NCBI GenBank assembly: GCA_035640455.1
Contig: DASQWB010000089.1
Coordinates: 1 to 42,207, forward strand
Direction: 5' to 3'
DNA: 42,207 nt
Source of the DNA: AC-50 sp035640455
Lineage (GTDB): Bacteria; Actinomycetota; Thermoleophilia; Gaiellales; Gaiellaceae
Part shown: piece after piece, positions 1 through 6,664 of the stretch
Numbering within the stretch: the stretch's first letter is position 1
Layout of the letters: each line of letters starts with the position of its first letter
Made by a program: the position numbers and the translations under genes
Notes under the pieces: generated by a model
Told to the model about the DNA's origin: nothing
Database searches by the model: none
Seen by the model: the letters and a program-made list of their open reading frames with translations, nothing else

Positions 1-459
1 CACCGGCTCGTAGAACTTCCCCGACGTGAACACATAGCCCGAACTCCAGGACGGGCCCGGGCCGCTGAACGAAAACCAGGAATAGAGGATCGAGTCGCTG
101 AACGCGTTCAGGCTCACCCGCTCCCCGGCCGTGCCGGAGAACGTGATCGCCGCCGTGTCGCCCGCAGACGGAATCGTCACCACCAACGGCGCCCCACCCG
201 CCGTGATCGAACCCGTGATCACCGTCGAGGCGCGCGACACGCCCTTCGGCCGCAGCGTCGGCAAGCTCCGCCGCGCCGGCCCGATCGGATGCAGAAGCGG
301 CGGCCGCAGAAACGGCTCGAACGCGACCCCGGAACCGGCCTTCGAGCCACCGGAGCTCGGAGCGGCGACGCGCGCGGCGCCGCTCTGCACACCCACCACC
401 CCAGCCACGGCCAGGACGAGTGCCAAACCCAACCAGGACGGCCTAGGACCGCGACGCAT
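1..459 (-). CDS. Secreted protein, N-terminal part (continues past the window edge)
   Basis: The reading frame is open from an ATG at 459 down to base 1 (153 codons), so the C-terminal part lies outside the window. The start is fixed by a strong GGGAGG ribosome site 8 nt upstream. Residues 1-5 are basic (MRRGP), followed by a hydrophobic stretch around residues 9-25 and small residues, which is a typical Sec signal peptide. After a Gly/Ser-rich linker the visible mature part is Thr/Ser/Gly-rich and beta-like (for example FSGTAGERVSLNAFSDS), resembling the pre-peptidase-C or Ig-like modules found in large actinobacterial surface proteins. The family assignment is inference; only the export signal is well supported. 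It is preceded by a sigma70-like promoter. Confidence 0.75.
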   Translation of the reverse strand, partial: MRRGPRPSWLGLALVLAVAGVVGVQSGAARVAAPSSGGSKAGSGVAFEPFLRPPLLHPIGPARRSLPTLRPKGVSRASTVITGSITAGGAPLVVTIPSAGDTAAITFSGTAGERVSLNAFSDSILYSWFSFSGPGPSWSSGYVFTSGKFYEPV

Positions 460-522
460 GCTGCGAACCTCCCTCTCGCTAGGTTCGAGCCGCACCGCCG
501 ACGGCCCACAACTGCCAACGAG

Positions 523-550
523 GTTTTAGGGACTTGCGCCGAAGTGTCAA
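523..550 (-). promoter_or_regulatory. Sigma70-like promoter of the secreted protein
   Basis: On the minus strand a perfect TTGACA (550-545) is followed after 16 nt by TAAAAC (528-523), upstream of the ATG at 459. The rest of the 170-bp gap between the secreted protein and the VOC gene shows no other coding signal. Confidence 0.45.
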
Positions 551-629
551 GAGGCCCGAAGCCGGAACTCCTCGCACTTTGCGCAAAAAGGCATGGGCTT
601 AGCGGACAATCTGCGCGACTCGGCCGGCT

Positions 630-1241
630 CTAGACGAAGAGCTCGGCGTGCAGCTCGGGCCGCCCCTGCGGACCCTCCGGGACGAAGCGGACGAGCGTAT
701 CGCCGATCTCGACGGTCGCGTTCGAGACGGGCAGCTCGAGGACGCCGCCGAGGGCCTCCGCCTTGCCGGGCGGGTCGTCGGTGCGCAGGTGGAGCTCGGC
801 GAGGCGGAGGACGTTCTCCGCGGCGACGAGCTCGTCGATCCACTCGCGCGGCGGGTGCAGCTCGAGGCGATAGCCCGCGTTCGTCGAGACGAAGGTGCGC
901 CGGCCGCCGTGCTCCTGGACGCGGAGCTCCTGCCGCTCCGCCCGCGCGAGCGTGGCCGCGAAGGCGTCCTCGTCGAGGACGAAGCCGAGGTGGTCGACGC
1001 GCGGCAGCTCCCACTGGCCCGGCTGGACGACGACGTTCACGGCACCGCGCTCGAGCTCCGAGAGCCGGAGCTTGAAGCCCATCCGGTCGAGCTCGTGCCA
1101 CGGCACGCCGGCTTCGAAGGAGACCGCGTCCTCGCCGACGCGCCCGTGGCGAGCGACGAGGTCGAAGCCGAGCTTCGCGACGTAGCGGGCCTCCACGTCC
1201 CGGATCCGGCGGGTGACGAGGTGGTAGTGGAAGAGCCGCAC
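630..1241 (-). CDS. VOC-superfamily (glyoxalase/dioxygenase fold) protein
   Basis: This 203-residue protein starts at a GTG. It shows two half-modules of the vicinal-oxygen-chelate fold. The first begins MRLFHYHLVTRRIRDVEARY with a VDHLGFVLDED strand; the second begins near residue 140 with LRLAELHLRTDDPPGKAEAL. That length suits a two-module single chain. The metal ligands are not obvious, so catalytic activity is uncertain and no substrate can be named. The gene is divergent from the ctaG-like gene, with only 25 bp between the two start codons. A TAGAAT hexamer 9 nt upstream of the GTG (1256-1251) may be its -10 element. Confidence 0.75.
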   Translation of the reverse strand: MRLFHYHLVTRRIRDVEARYVAKLGFDLVARHGRVGEDAVSFEAGVPWHELDRMGFKLRLSELERGAVNVVVQPGQWELPRVDHLGFVLDEDAFAATLARAERQELRVQEHGGRRTFVSTNAGYRLELHPPREWIDELVAAENVLRLAELHLRTDDPPGKAEALGGVLELPVSNATVEIGDTLVRFVPEGPQGRPELHAELFV

Positions 1242-1254
1242 CGGCGCCCGATTC

Positions 1255-1260
1255 TAGACT
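1255..1260 (+). promoter_or_regulatory. Leaderless-type -10 element (TAGACT) of ctaG
   Basis: TAGACT ends 6 nt before the GTG start at 1267, the spacing expected if transcription begins at the start codon. It overlaps, on the opposite strand, a TAGAAT serving the VOC gene, so the two divergent -10 elements share the bases TCTAGA. Confidence 0.5.
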
Positions 1261-1266
1261 CGAGGT

Positions 1267-2130
1267 GTGGATGCACCCTCCCTTCTGACGAGCTGGCGGT
1301 TCGAGCCGCTCCAGCTGCTTCCGACTCTCCTCGTCGCGGTGCTCTACGCGCGGCGAGTGCGGACGCTCCGCCGCCGCGGGACGCCGGTCGAGCGCTGGCG
1401 GCCCTGGCTCTTCGGGCTCGGGATCGGGCTCGTCCTGCTCGCGCTTGCCTCGCCGATCGACGCCTTCGGCGAGGAGGAGTTCCTGAGCTTCCACATGCTC
1501 CAACACGTCATCCTCGGCGACCTCGCGCCCCTCGCGCTCGTCGCCGGCCTCTCCGGCCCGATCCTGCGCCCGGTGCTCGCGTTGCGGCCGATCAACGCCC
1601 TCCGCTTCCTGGCCCATCCGCTCGTCGCCCTGCCGCTCTGGACGATCGACCTCTACGTCTGGCACGTGCCGTTCCTCTACCAGGCGGCGCTCCACCACGA
1701 CGCGATCCACGCGCTCGAGCACTTCACCTTCTTCACCTGCGGCGGCCTGATGTGGGCGCCGGTGCTCGAGGTGCTGCCCGCGCCGATGTGGTTCGGCACC
1801 GGGATGAAGCTCGGCTACATCGCCGCGGTGCGGCTGATCGAGACCGTGCTCGGGAACGTCTTCCTCTGGTCGGGCAAGGTCTTCTATCCCTACTACCGGC
1901 ACGAGCGCGCGCTCTGGGGAATCTCGGCGCTCCACGACCAGGGGCTCGCGGGGGCGGTGATGATGCTCGAGGGCTCCCTCGTCACGATCGCCGCGCTCGC
2001 CTGGCTCTTCCTCCGCTTGGCGCAGGAGGGGGAGCTTCGCCAGCAGCTCCTCGAGCGCGGTCTCGATCCCCGCGCGGTGCAGCGCGCCGTGCGCTACGGG
2101 AGGGCGCAGGAGTTCTCGCAGCCGCGCTGA
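1267..2130 (+). CDS. ctaG: CtaG-type cytochrome c oxidase assembly protein
   Basis: This is a 287-residue multi-spanning membrane protein with about seven hydrophobic segments, matching the Bacillus-type CtaG family (caa3 oxidase assembly, CtaG_Bac_SU), which acts in the cytoplasmic membrane during CuA/haem-copper oxidase maturation. Recognisable features are a conserved SPIDAFGEEEFLSFHMLQH block and a histidine-rich YVWHVPFLYQAALHHD segment followed by HALEHFTFF. The start is a GTG without a ribosome site but with a -10-like hexamer 6 nt away. It is not the unrelated Cox11-type CtaG. No oxidase subunits are in the window, so the partner complex is inferred from the family. Confidence 0.85.
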   Translation: MDAPSLLTSWRFEPLQLLPTLLVAVLYARRVRTLRRRGTPVERWRPWLFGLGIGLVLLALASPIDAFGEEEFLSFHMLQHVILGDLAPLALVAGLSGPILRPVLALRPINALRFLAHPLVALPLWTIDLYVWHVPFLYQAALHHDAIHALEHFTFFTCGGLMWAPVLEVLPAPMWFGTGMKLGYIAAVRLIETVLGNVFLWSGKVFYPYYRHERALWGISALHDQGLAGAVMMLEGSLVTIAALAWLFLRLAQEGELRQQLLERGLDPRAVQRAVRYGRAQEFSQPR

Positions 2131-2150
2131 ACGTGACGCGGATCACGTTC
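2129..2150. promoter_or_regulatory. Perfect 8-bp inverted repeat between ctaG and the next VOC gene
   Basis: GAACGTGA (2129-2136) and TCACGTTC (2143-2150) are perfect reverse complements around a 6-nt spacer. They begin in the ctaG stop codon and end 1 nt before the next GTG start. The symmetry and position fit an operator or a small attenuating hairpin. There is no T-tract, so a simple terminator is less likely. Confidence 0.45.
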
Positions 2151-2151
2151 C

Positions 2152-2568
2152 GTGCGCTCCACCGGCGTTCACCACGTCGACCTCGTCGTCTCCTCGATCG
2201 AGCGCAGCCTGCCCTTCTACCGCGAGCTGCTCGCGCCGCTCGGCTACCACCGGATCAGCGAGGTCGAGGGCGAGCGCGGCGAGACGATCTGGTACCTCGC
2301 CGGACCCGGGACCTCGATCGGCCTGCGGCAGGCGCAGTCGGAGAGCCCGCCGTACGACCGCTACTCCGTCGGGCTTCACCACCTCGCGCTCGAGGCGTAC
2401 ACGCGCGGCGTCGTCGACGAACGGGCCGACTGGCTGCGCTCCCAAGGGGCCGAGATCGAGAGCGGCCCGCAGCAGTACCACTACATCCCCGGCTACTACG
2501 CGGTCTTCTTCTACGACCCCGACGGCCTTAAGCTCGAGATCGTCCACGTCCCGGCCCTTGCGGCCTGA
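2152..2568 (+). CDS. VOC-family (glyoxalase-like) protein
   Basis: This 138-residue single-domain VOC protein starts at GTG. It opens with the family-typical GVHHVDLVVSSIERSLPFY, has a central VGLHHLALEA and ends YDPDGLKLEIVHVP. The conserved histidine near residue 8, the histidine in the HHLAL segment and the glutamate in KLEIVH are the positions that bind metal in active members, so a metal-dependent lyase or dioxygenase is plausible. The substrate is unknown. It lies 21 nt after ctaG with an inverted repeat in between. Confidence 0.8.
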   Translation: MRSTGVHHVDLVVSSIERSLPFYRELLAPLGYHRISEVEGERGETIWYLAGPGTSIGLRQAQSESPPYDRYSVGLHHLALEAYTRGVVDERADWLRSQGAEIESGPQQYHYIPGYYAVFFYDPDGLKLEIVHVPALAA

Positions 2569-2583
2569 CCCAAGGAGGCAGGT

Positions 2584-2892
2584 ATGTCCTCGACCACTCC
2601 TCCGACCGACCCGGGCACTCCCGGCGGCTCGGAACCCGGCGCCGGCGCAGGAGGCGGTCGGCCGGGCTATCCCAGCTACACAGCGATGAGCAACCTCGAC
2701 ATCGCGCGCATGCCGATTCCGGGCAACGCGGAGTTCCTCTTCCTCCTCGCCGCACTGATCCTCCTGGCGATCATCGCGGCGATCGCCGACACGATCGGCG
2801 TCGCCCACTGGGTCGACGTCTTCAAGTGGTTCGGGTCGGCCTACCTCCTGAGCCGCGGCATCGCGAAGGCGAGCCGCGTCCTCGAGCAGTAG
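2584..2892 (+). CDS. Small membrane protein, function unknown
   Basis: This 102-residue protein is preceded by an AAGGAGG ribosome site 5 nt before the ATG. Residues 1-35 are Pro/Gly/Ser/Thr-rich and probably disordered. Residues about 47-67 form a strong transmembrane helix (AEFLFLLAALILLAIIAAIA), followed by an amphipathic VDVFKWFGSAYLLSRGIAKA segment. It follows the VOC gene by 15 nt, so co-transcription is likely. I do not recognise the family. Confidence 0.7.
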   Translation: MSSTTPPTDPGTPGGSEPGAGAGGGRPGYPSYTAMSNLDIARMPIPGNAEFLFLLAALILLAIIAAIADTIGVAHWVDVFKWFGSAYLLSRGIAKASRVLEQ

Positions 2893-2912
2893 TCAGGGCT
2901 GGGCCGGAGTTC

Positions 2913-2942
2913 GCTGGGGGGAGCCTCCCGGCTCCCCCCAGC
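2913..2942. terminator. Strong bidirectional hairpin between convergent genes
   Basis: A perfect 13-bp stem (2913-2925 paired with 2930-2942) with a TCCC loop sits between the ends of the small membrane protein gene and the convergent 742-residue protein gene. A high-GC stem without a U-tract is common for actinobacterial terminators. Confidence 0.75.
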
Positions 2943-2951
2943 TCCCTTCTC

Positions 2952-5180
2952 CTACGGTCTTCGCACGCAGAGCCCAGTGTCGGTCGTGCGCGTGTTGTGG
3001 AGGTCGGGATGGCTGTTCACGATCGACCGGTCGGAGGCGCTCACCTCGACGACGTAGCCGCACGGACGCATCGCCACCGGTGAGGAGGTGTCGAGCTTCC
3101 AGCCGTGCCCGCCCGTCCACGGTGGGAGGGCCGGCGGCGGCGGGACGCGTGGCGCTGTCTCGGTCGTCGACGGGAACGGCGGATCGGCGAACGGGGGATT
3201 GGACGGGATGGCGGCCGTGTTCGGCCGCGTCGCAAGTCCCCAGCTCCCGAAGTGCGCGTCCCTCGCGACGAAGAGGCCCTCGACGGTCGTCCCCTGCGTG
3301 AAGTCGGCGCAGTCGCCGCCCGGCGAGGTGATCTCGACGTCGACGAACGGCGGGGTGTTGTCGAGCTGGATCGTGTATTCGGGACCCGGCGTCACCGTGC
3401 CCGTCGAGTCCTTGATCTCGAGCTGGACGAGCCACTTGTCGTCGCCGCCCGACCACCACAGGGCGAGCGTCCGGTCGAGGGGGTGGAGCGAGGGGTCCAG
3501 GTACGTGAAGAACCCGTCTGCGTCCACAGTTTGGTGCGTAGAGTCGACATCGAACTCGGAGGAGAGAGGGGTCCGGACGCCCGGCGGATCGGTCTCGCGG
3601 CGCACCCAGACGCGGTACTTGTAGCCGAGGAAGAAGTTGCCCTCGATGAGCACCAGACCGCCGAATGGGCAGGGTCGCTGAAGCGGATCGACGAGAGTCG
3701 GGAAGTGGGCGAAGTGGACGGGCAGGCCGACGGACCTCGTCATGCCCGTCCCGCCGGAAATGGTGTCGATGTCCTCGACCCTGATGCCGCCGATGGCGAG
3801 GATGTTCGGCTGCACGCCGTCCGTCGGCTCACCGGGCCGGAGCTGGACGTGGGCGTCGAGGCGGTTCCCCCAGTAGGGGATGGCCTCGGGATCGGTCGTC
3901 GACGGCGGTGTGCCCCACGACAGGACGGCGCGGATTCGGGCGATCTTCGGCTCTTGGCACCTGCGGCGGTGCTGGTCGATCTCCGGCGCCGCGACGAACG
4001 CTGCGTAGTGCAGTCCGTCCGCCGGCAGAGGCATGAAGTCGTGTACCTGCACCTGCGCCGTCGCGACGTAGGTCCACTCGCACGTGTCGTCCCAGTCGGC
4101 CCAGAACGCGACGTACTCGGTGCTTCCATGGGTGCAGAGCGGGCCCGAATAGCCGGTCGGCCTCTTGATCGCGAACGAGGCGACGAGCGCCTCGCGGTCG
4201 TAGTCGAGCCCGAGGCAATCGAGCTCCTCGTACGTGACGTCGCCGCTCGTGCTCTCGAGCACCGAGACTGCCTTGGCGAAGTCCAGTCCGAGGCTCTCCC
4301 ACAGAGCGATCTTCGCCGCGACGAGGTCGGTGCCGAAGGCTCCCGGCGCGGTCGTGGCCAGCACGTCGGCGAGGCCGAAGCGGTGCTCCGGGACCAGCTC
4401 CGCCTTCGCCGGCGCCTTCTTTCCTTCGGGCGCCTTCGCCGCATAGATCTGTACGAGGTCGGCGAGCTCGGGAGGAGGCGGTGGCCCGGGCGGGGTCACC
4501 GGTATCTCCTCGAGGTGCTTGAGCGACTCCGGGATGGCGATCGTCGCCCCGGAGGATTCGGCGAGGGCGTCGACGAGCTCCTTGACGAAGATCCGCGGGC
4601 GCGGCCTGATCTGGACGTGGCGATCCAAGGTGTTGCCCCAGACCTGGTTGAAGTTCGGGTTGCCCGCCGGGGGGATGCTCTGCCAGGACAGAATTGCCCG
4701 CACGTTCGGGAGGAGCGGCCACCAGCAGAATCGTTCGTCCGGTCGCCACGGAAGTGACGCGACGTAGGTGAGCGGCTTCGTGGGGCGGCCGGCGCAGTCG
4801 TTCGAGTTCGGGATGTCGTGCACGTTGAAGCCCGTGTAGCCGAGGTCCTGCCAACCACCGCCGAAGTCCGCGAAGAAGCGGATGTACTCGAACGAGCCGG
4901 CGCTGCAGAGGTCGCCGAGGTACCCCGTCGGGAGCTTGATCTGCACCGTCGCCTCCAGCTGCCCGAGCGCGGGGTTGTAGCCGATGCACGTCAGCTCTTC
5001 GTAGGTGGTGTTCCCCGAGAGCTCGAGCTTGGGCGGCAGGCCGAGCTCCGGGGCGGTGTTGAAGTAGTTCGGGTTCTCGAGCAGGAGCGTCTGGAACTTG
5101 ACGCGCTCGTTCAGGTGTGGAGGCTTCCTCGCCTGGCGCGGCTGCGCAGCAGAGGAGCGGCGACGGGGAGTCGGCGGCAT
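2952..5180 (-). CDS. Unrecognised 742-residue protein with a duplicated cysteine-containing domain
   Basis: The frame is open from 5195, but a GAGAGGAGG ribosome site overlaps the first ATG and stands correctly spaced before the second ATG at 5180, so I use the latter. There is no signal peptide; the N-terminus is Pro/Arg-rich. A domain of about 137 residues occurs twice, at roughly 59-195 and 316-452. Each copy has TYEEL-x-C, then PTGY-x-G-x-LC, an FEY/TEY strand, a VxVHDF/I block, RAxLSW, and WGNxLDxHVQ(I/L)RP. A Pro-rich linker and a short helical region separate the copies. The C-terminal part (about 465-742) is beta-rich and Ig-like, with a VVEVSASDRS ending. I know no function. A TTGACA (5276-5271) stands upstream. 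Confidence 0.8.
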   Translation of the reverse strand: MPPTPRRRSSAAQPRQARKPPHLNERVKFQTLLLENPNYFNTAPELGLPPKLELSGNTTYEELTCIGYNPALGQLEATVQIKLPTGYLGDLCSAGSFEYIRFFADFGGGWQDLGYTGFNVHDIPNSNDCAGRPTKPLTYVASLPWRPDERFCWWPLLPNVRAILSWQSIPPAGNPNFNQVWGNTLDRHVQIRPRPRIFVKELVDALAESSGATIAIPESLKHLEEIPVTPPGPPPPPELADLVQIYAAKAPEGKKAPAKAELVPEHRFGLADVLATTAPGAFGTDLVAAKIALWESLGLDFAKAVSVLESTSGDVTYEELDCLGLDYDREALVASFAIKRPTGYSGPLCTHGSTEYVAFWADWDDTCEWTYVATAQVQVHDFMPLPADGLHYAAFVAAPEIDQHRRRCQEPKIARIRAVLSWGTPPSTTDPEAIPYWGNRLDAHVQLRPGEPTDGVQPNILAIGGIRVEDIDTISGGTGMTRSVGLPVHFAHFPTLVDPLQRPCPFGGLVLIEGNFFLGYKYRVWVRRETDPPGVRTPLSSEFDVDSTHQTVDADGFFTYLDPSLHPLDRTLALWWSGGDDKWLVQLEIKDSTGTVTPGPEYTIQLDNTPPFVDVEITSPGGDCADFTQGTTVEGLFVARDAHFGSWGLATRPNTAAIPSNPPFADPPFPSTTETAPRVPPPPALPPWTGGHGWKLDTSSPVAMRPCGYVVEVSASDRSIVNSHPDLHNTRTTDTGLCVRRP

Positions 5181-5247
5181 GGGCCCTCCTCTCATCGGGC
5201 CGACAGACCGGCATCAACGGCCGGCCTGTCTTCTGGGCTACAGCGAA

Positions 5248-5276
5248 GGCCTACAACTCTGCGGCGCCGATGTCAA
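5248..5276 (-). promoter_or_regulatory. Possible promoter of the 742-residue protein
   Basis: TTGACA at 5276-5271 is followed after 17 nt by TAGGCC (5253-5248), a weak -10. The -35 overlaps the purF stop codon. The 5' leader before the ATG at 5180 would be about 60 nt. Confidence 0.35.
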
Positions 5277-6664
5277 TAGGCTGACGCGGAACGCTCGAAC
5301 CGGAGCTTCTCGGCCCGGAGCGTCATCGGCACGCTCGTCGGGTACTCCCGAGTGAGGCACGCGCGGCAGAAGGAGGATGCCGGCCGCCTCGTGGAGGCCT
5401 GAAGGCCCTCGAGAGACAGGTACGCGAGCGTGGTCGCGCCGATCCGCTCGCGTACCTCCTCGACCGCCCGGTGCGAGGCGACGAGCTCGTCCTCCGCCGC
5501 GAAGTCGATTCCGTAGAAGCACGGGCCGACGATGGGCGGTGAGGAGATCCGCACGTGCACCTCCGCCGCGCCGGCCTCGAAGAGCATCGCGACGATCTGG
5601 GCGGTCGTGTTGCCGCGGACGATCGAGTCGTCGACGACGACGAGCCGCTTGCCCGCCACCTCGGCCAGCGGGTTGAACTTGAGCCGGATCCCCTGCTCCC
5701 GCAGGCCCTGGTCGGGCTGGATGAAGGTGCGGCCGACGTAGCGGTTCTTGATCAAGCCCTCGCTGAACGGGATGCCGAGGGCACGCGAGAAGCCGATCGC
5801 GGCCGGTGTGCCCGAGTCGGGGATCGGCAGGACGAGGTCGGCCTCGACCGGTGCCTCCGCGGCGAGGCGCTCGCCCATCCGCACACGGCCGCCGTGCACC
5901 TCGACCCCCGCGAGGCGCGAGTCGGGGCGCGCGAGGTAGAAGAACTCGAAGATGCAGAGGGCGCCGCCGTCGGCCCGCTCTTGGGCGGCGGACGCGTGGA
6001 GGCCCTCGTCGTCGACGACGACGACCTCGCCCGGCGCCACCTCTCGCTCGAAGGTCGCACCGACGAGGTCGAGCGCGCACGTCTCGGAGGCGACGACCCA
6101 GTCGTCGTCGAGCCGGCCGACGCAGAGGGGGCGGAAGCCGTGCGCGTCGCGGAAGGCGAGCAGCCTGCCCTCGGAGAGCGCGACGACGGAGAAGGCGCCC
6201 TCCAGGCGGGCCATGGTCGCCGCCGCTGCGTCCTCGAGCGGCGCGTCGGCTCCGGCGAGGAGTGCGGCGATCACCTCGCTGTCGGAGGTCGAGGCGAGCG
6301 GGATTCCGTCCGCGGCGAGCTCGTCGCGGAGGTCGGCGGCGTTCGTCAGGTTGCCGTTGTGCCCGAGCGCGACCGTCCGCGCCCGCCCGTGGTGGACGAG
6401 CGGCTGGGCGTTCGCCCAGTGCGTCGCGCCGGTCGTGGAGTAGCGGGTGTGGCCGATCGCGAGCTCGCCGCGCAGGCCGCGCAGCTTCTGCTCGTCGAAG
6501 ACCTGGGTGACGAGGCCCATGTCGCGAAGGGCGGTGAGCCGGCCCTTGTCCGACACGGCGATCCCGGCCGACTCCTGTCCGCGATGCTGGAGCGCGAAGA
6601 GGCCGAAGTACGCGAGCCGCGCGACGTCGCGGTCGACCGAGCGGATGCCGAAGACGCCGCACAT
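5273..6664 (-). CDS. purF: Amidophosphoribosyltransferase (glutamine PRPP amidotransferase)
   Basis: This enzyme catalyses the first committed step of purine synthesis: PRPP plus glutamine gives 5-phosphoribosylamine. It has 463 residues. Met1 is followed directly by the nucleophile Cys2 (MCGVFGI), so no propeptide is processed. The N-terminal Ntn glutaminase has LQHRGQESAGI, GHTRYSTTG and LGHNGNL. The phosphoribosyltransferase loop is VVVDDSIVRGNT. Cysteines in GALCIFEF, GPCFYGID and FCRACLTREYP match the four [4Fe-4S] ligands of the Bacillus subtilis-type enzyme. The start overlaps the purL stop by one base (TGATG), giving translational coupling. Confidence 0.97.
   Translation of the reverse strand: MCGVFGIRSVDRDVARLAYFGLFALQHRGQESAGIAVSDKGRLTALRDMGLVTQVFDEQKLRGLRGELAIGHTRYSTTGATHWANAQPLVHHGRARTVALGHNGNLTNAADLRDELAADGIPLASTSDSEVIAALLAGADAPLEDAAAATMARLEGAFSVVALSEGRLLAFRDAHGFRPLCVGRLDDDWVVASETCALDLVGATFEREVAPGEVVVVDDEGLHASAAQERADGGALCIFEFFYLARPDSRLAGVEVHGGRVRMGERLAAEAPVEADLVLPIPDSGTPAAIGFSRALGIPFSEGLIKNRYVGRTFIQPDQGLREQGIRLKFNPLAEVAGKRLVVVDDSIVRGNTTAQIVAMLFEAGAAEVHVRISSPPIVGPCFYGIDFAAEDELVASHRAVEEVRERIGATTLAYLSLEGLQASTRRPASSFCRACLTREYPTSVPMTLRAEKLRFERSASAY

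Noticed and set aside
648..2531. Long open frame antisense to the VOC gene and overlapping ctaG
   Set aside because: Arg/Asp/Pro-rich composition and no motif; it is a GC-rich shadow of well-supported genes on the other strand and frame.
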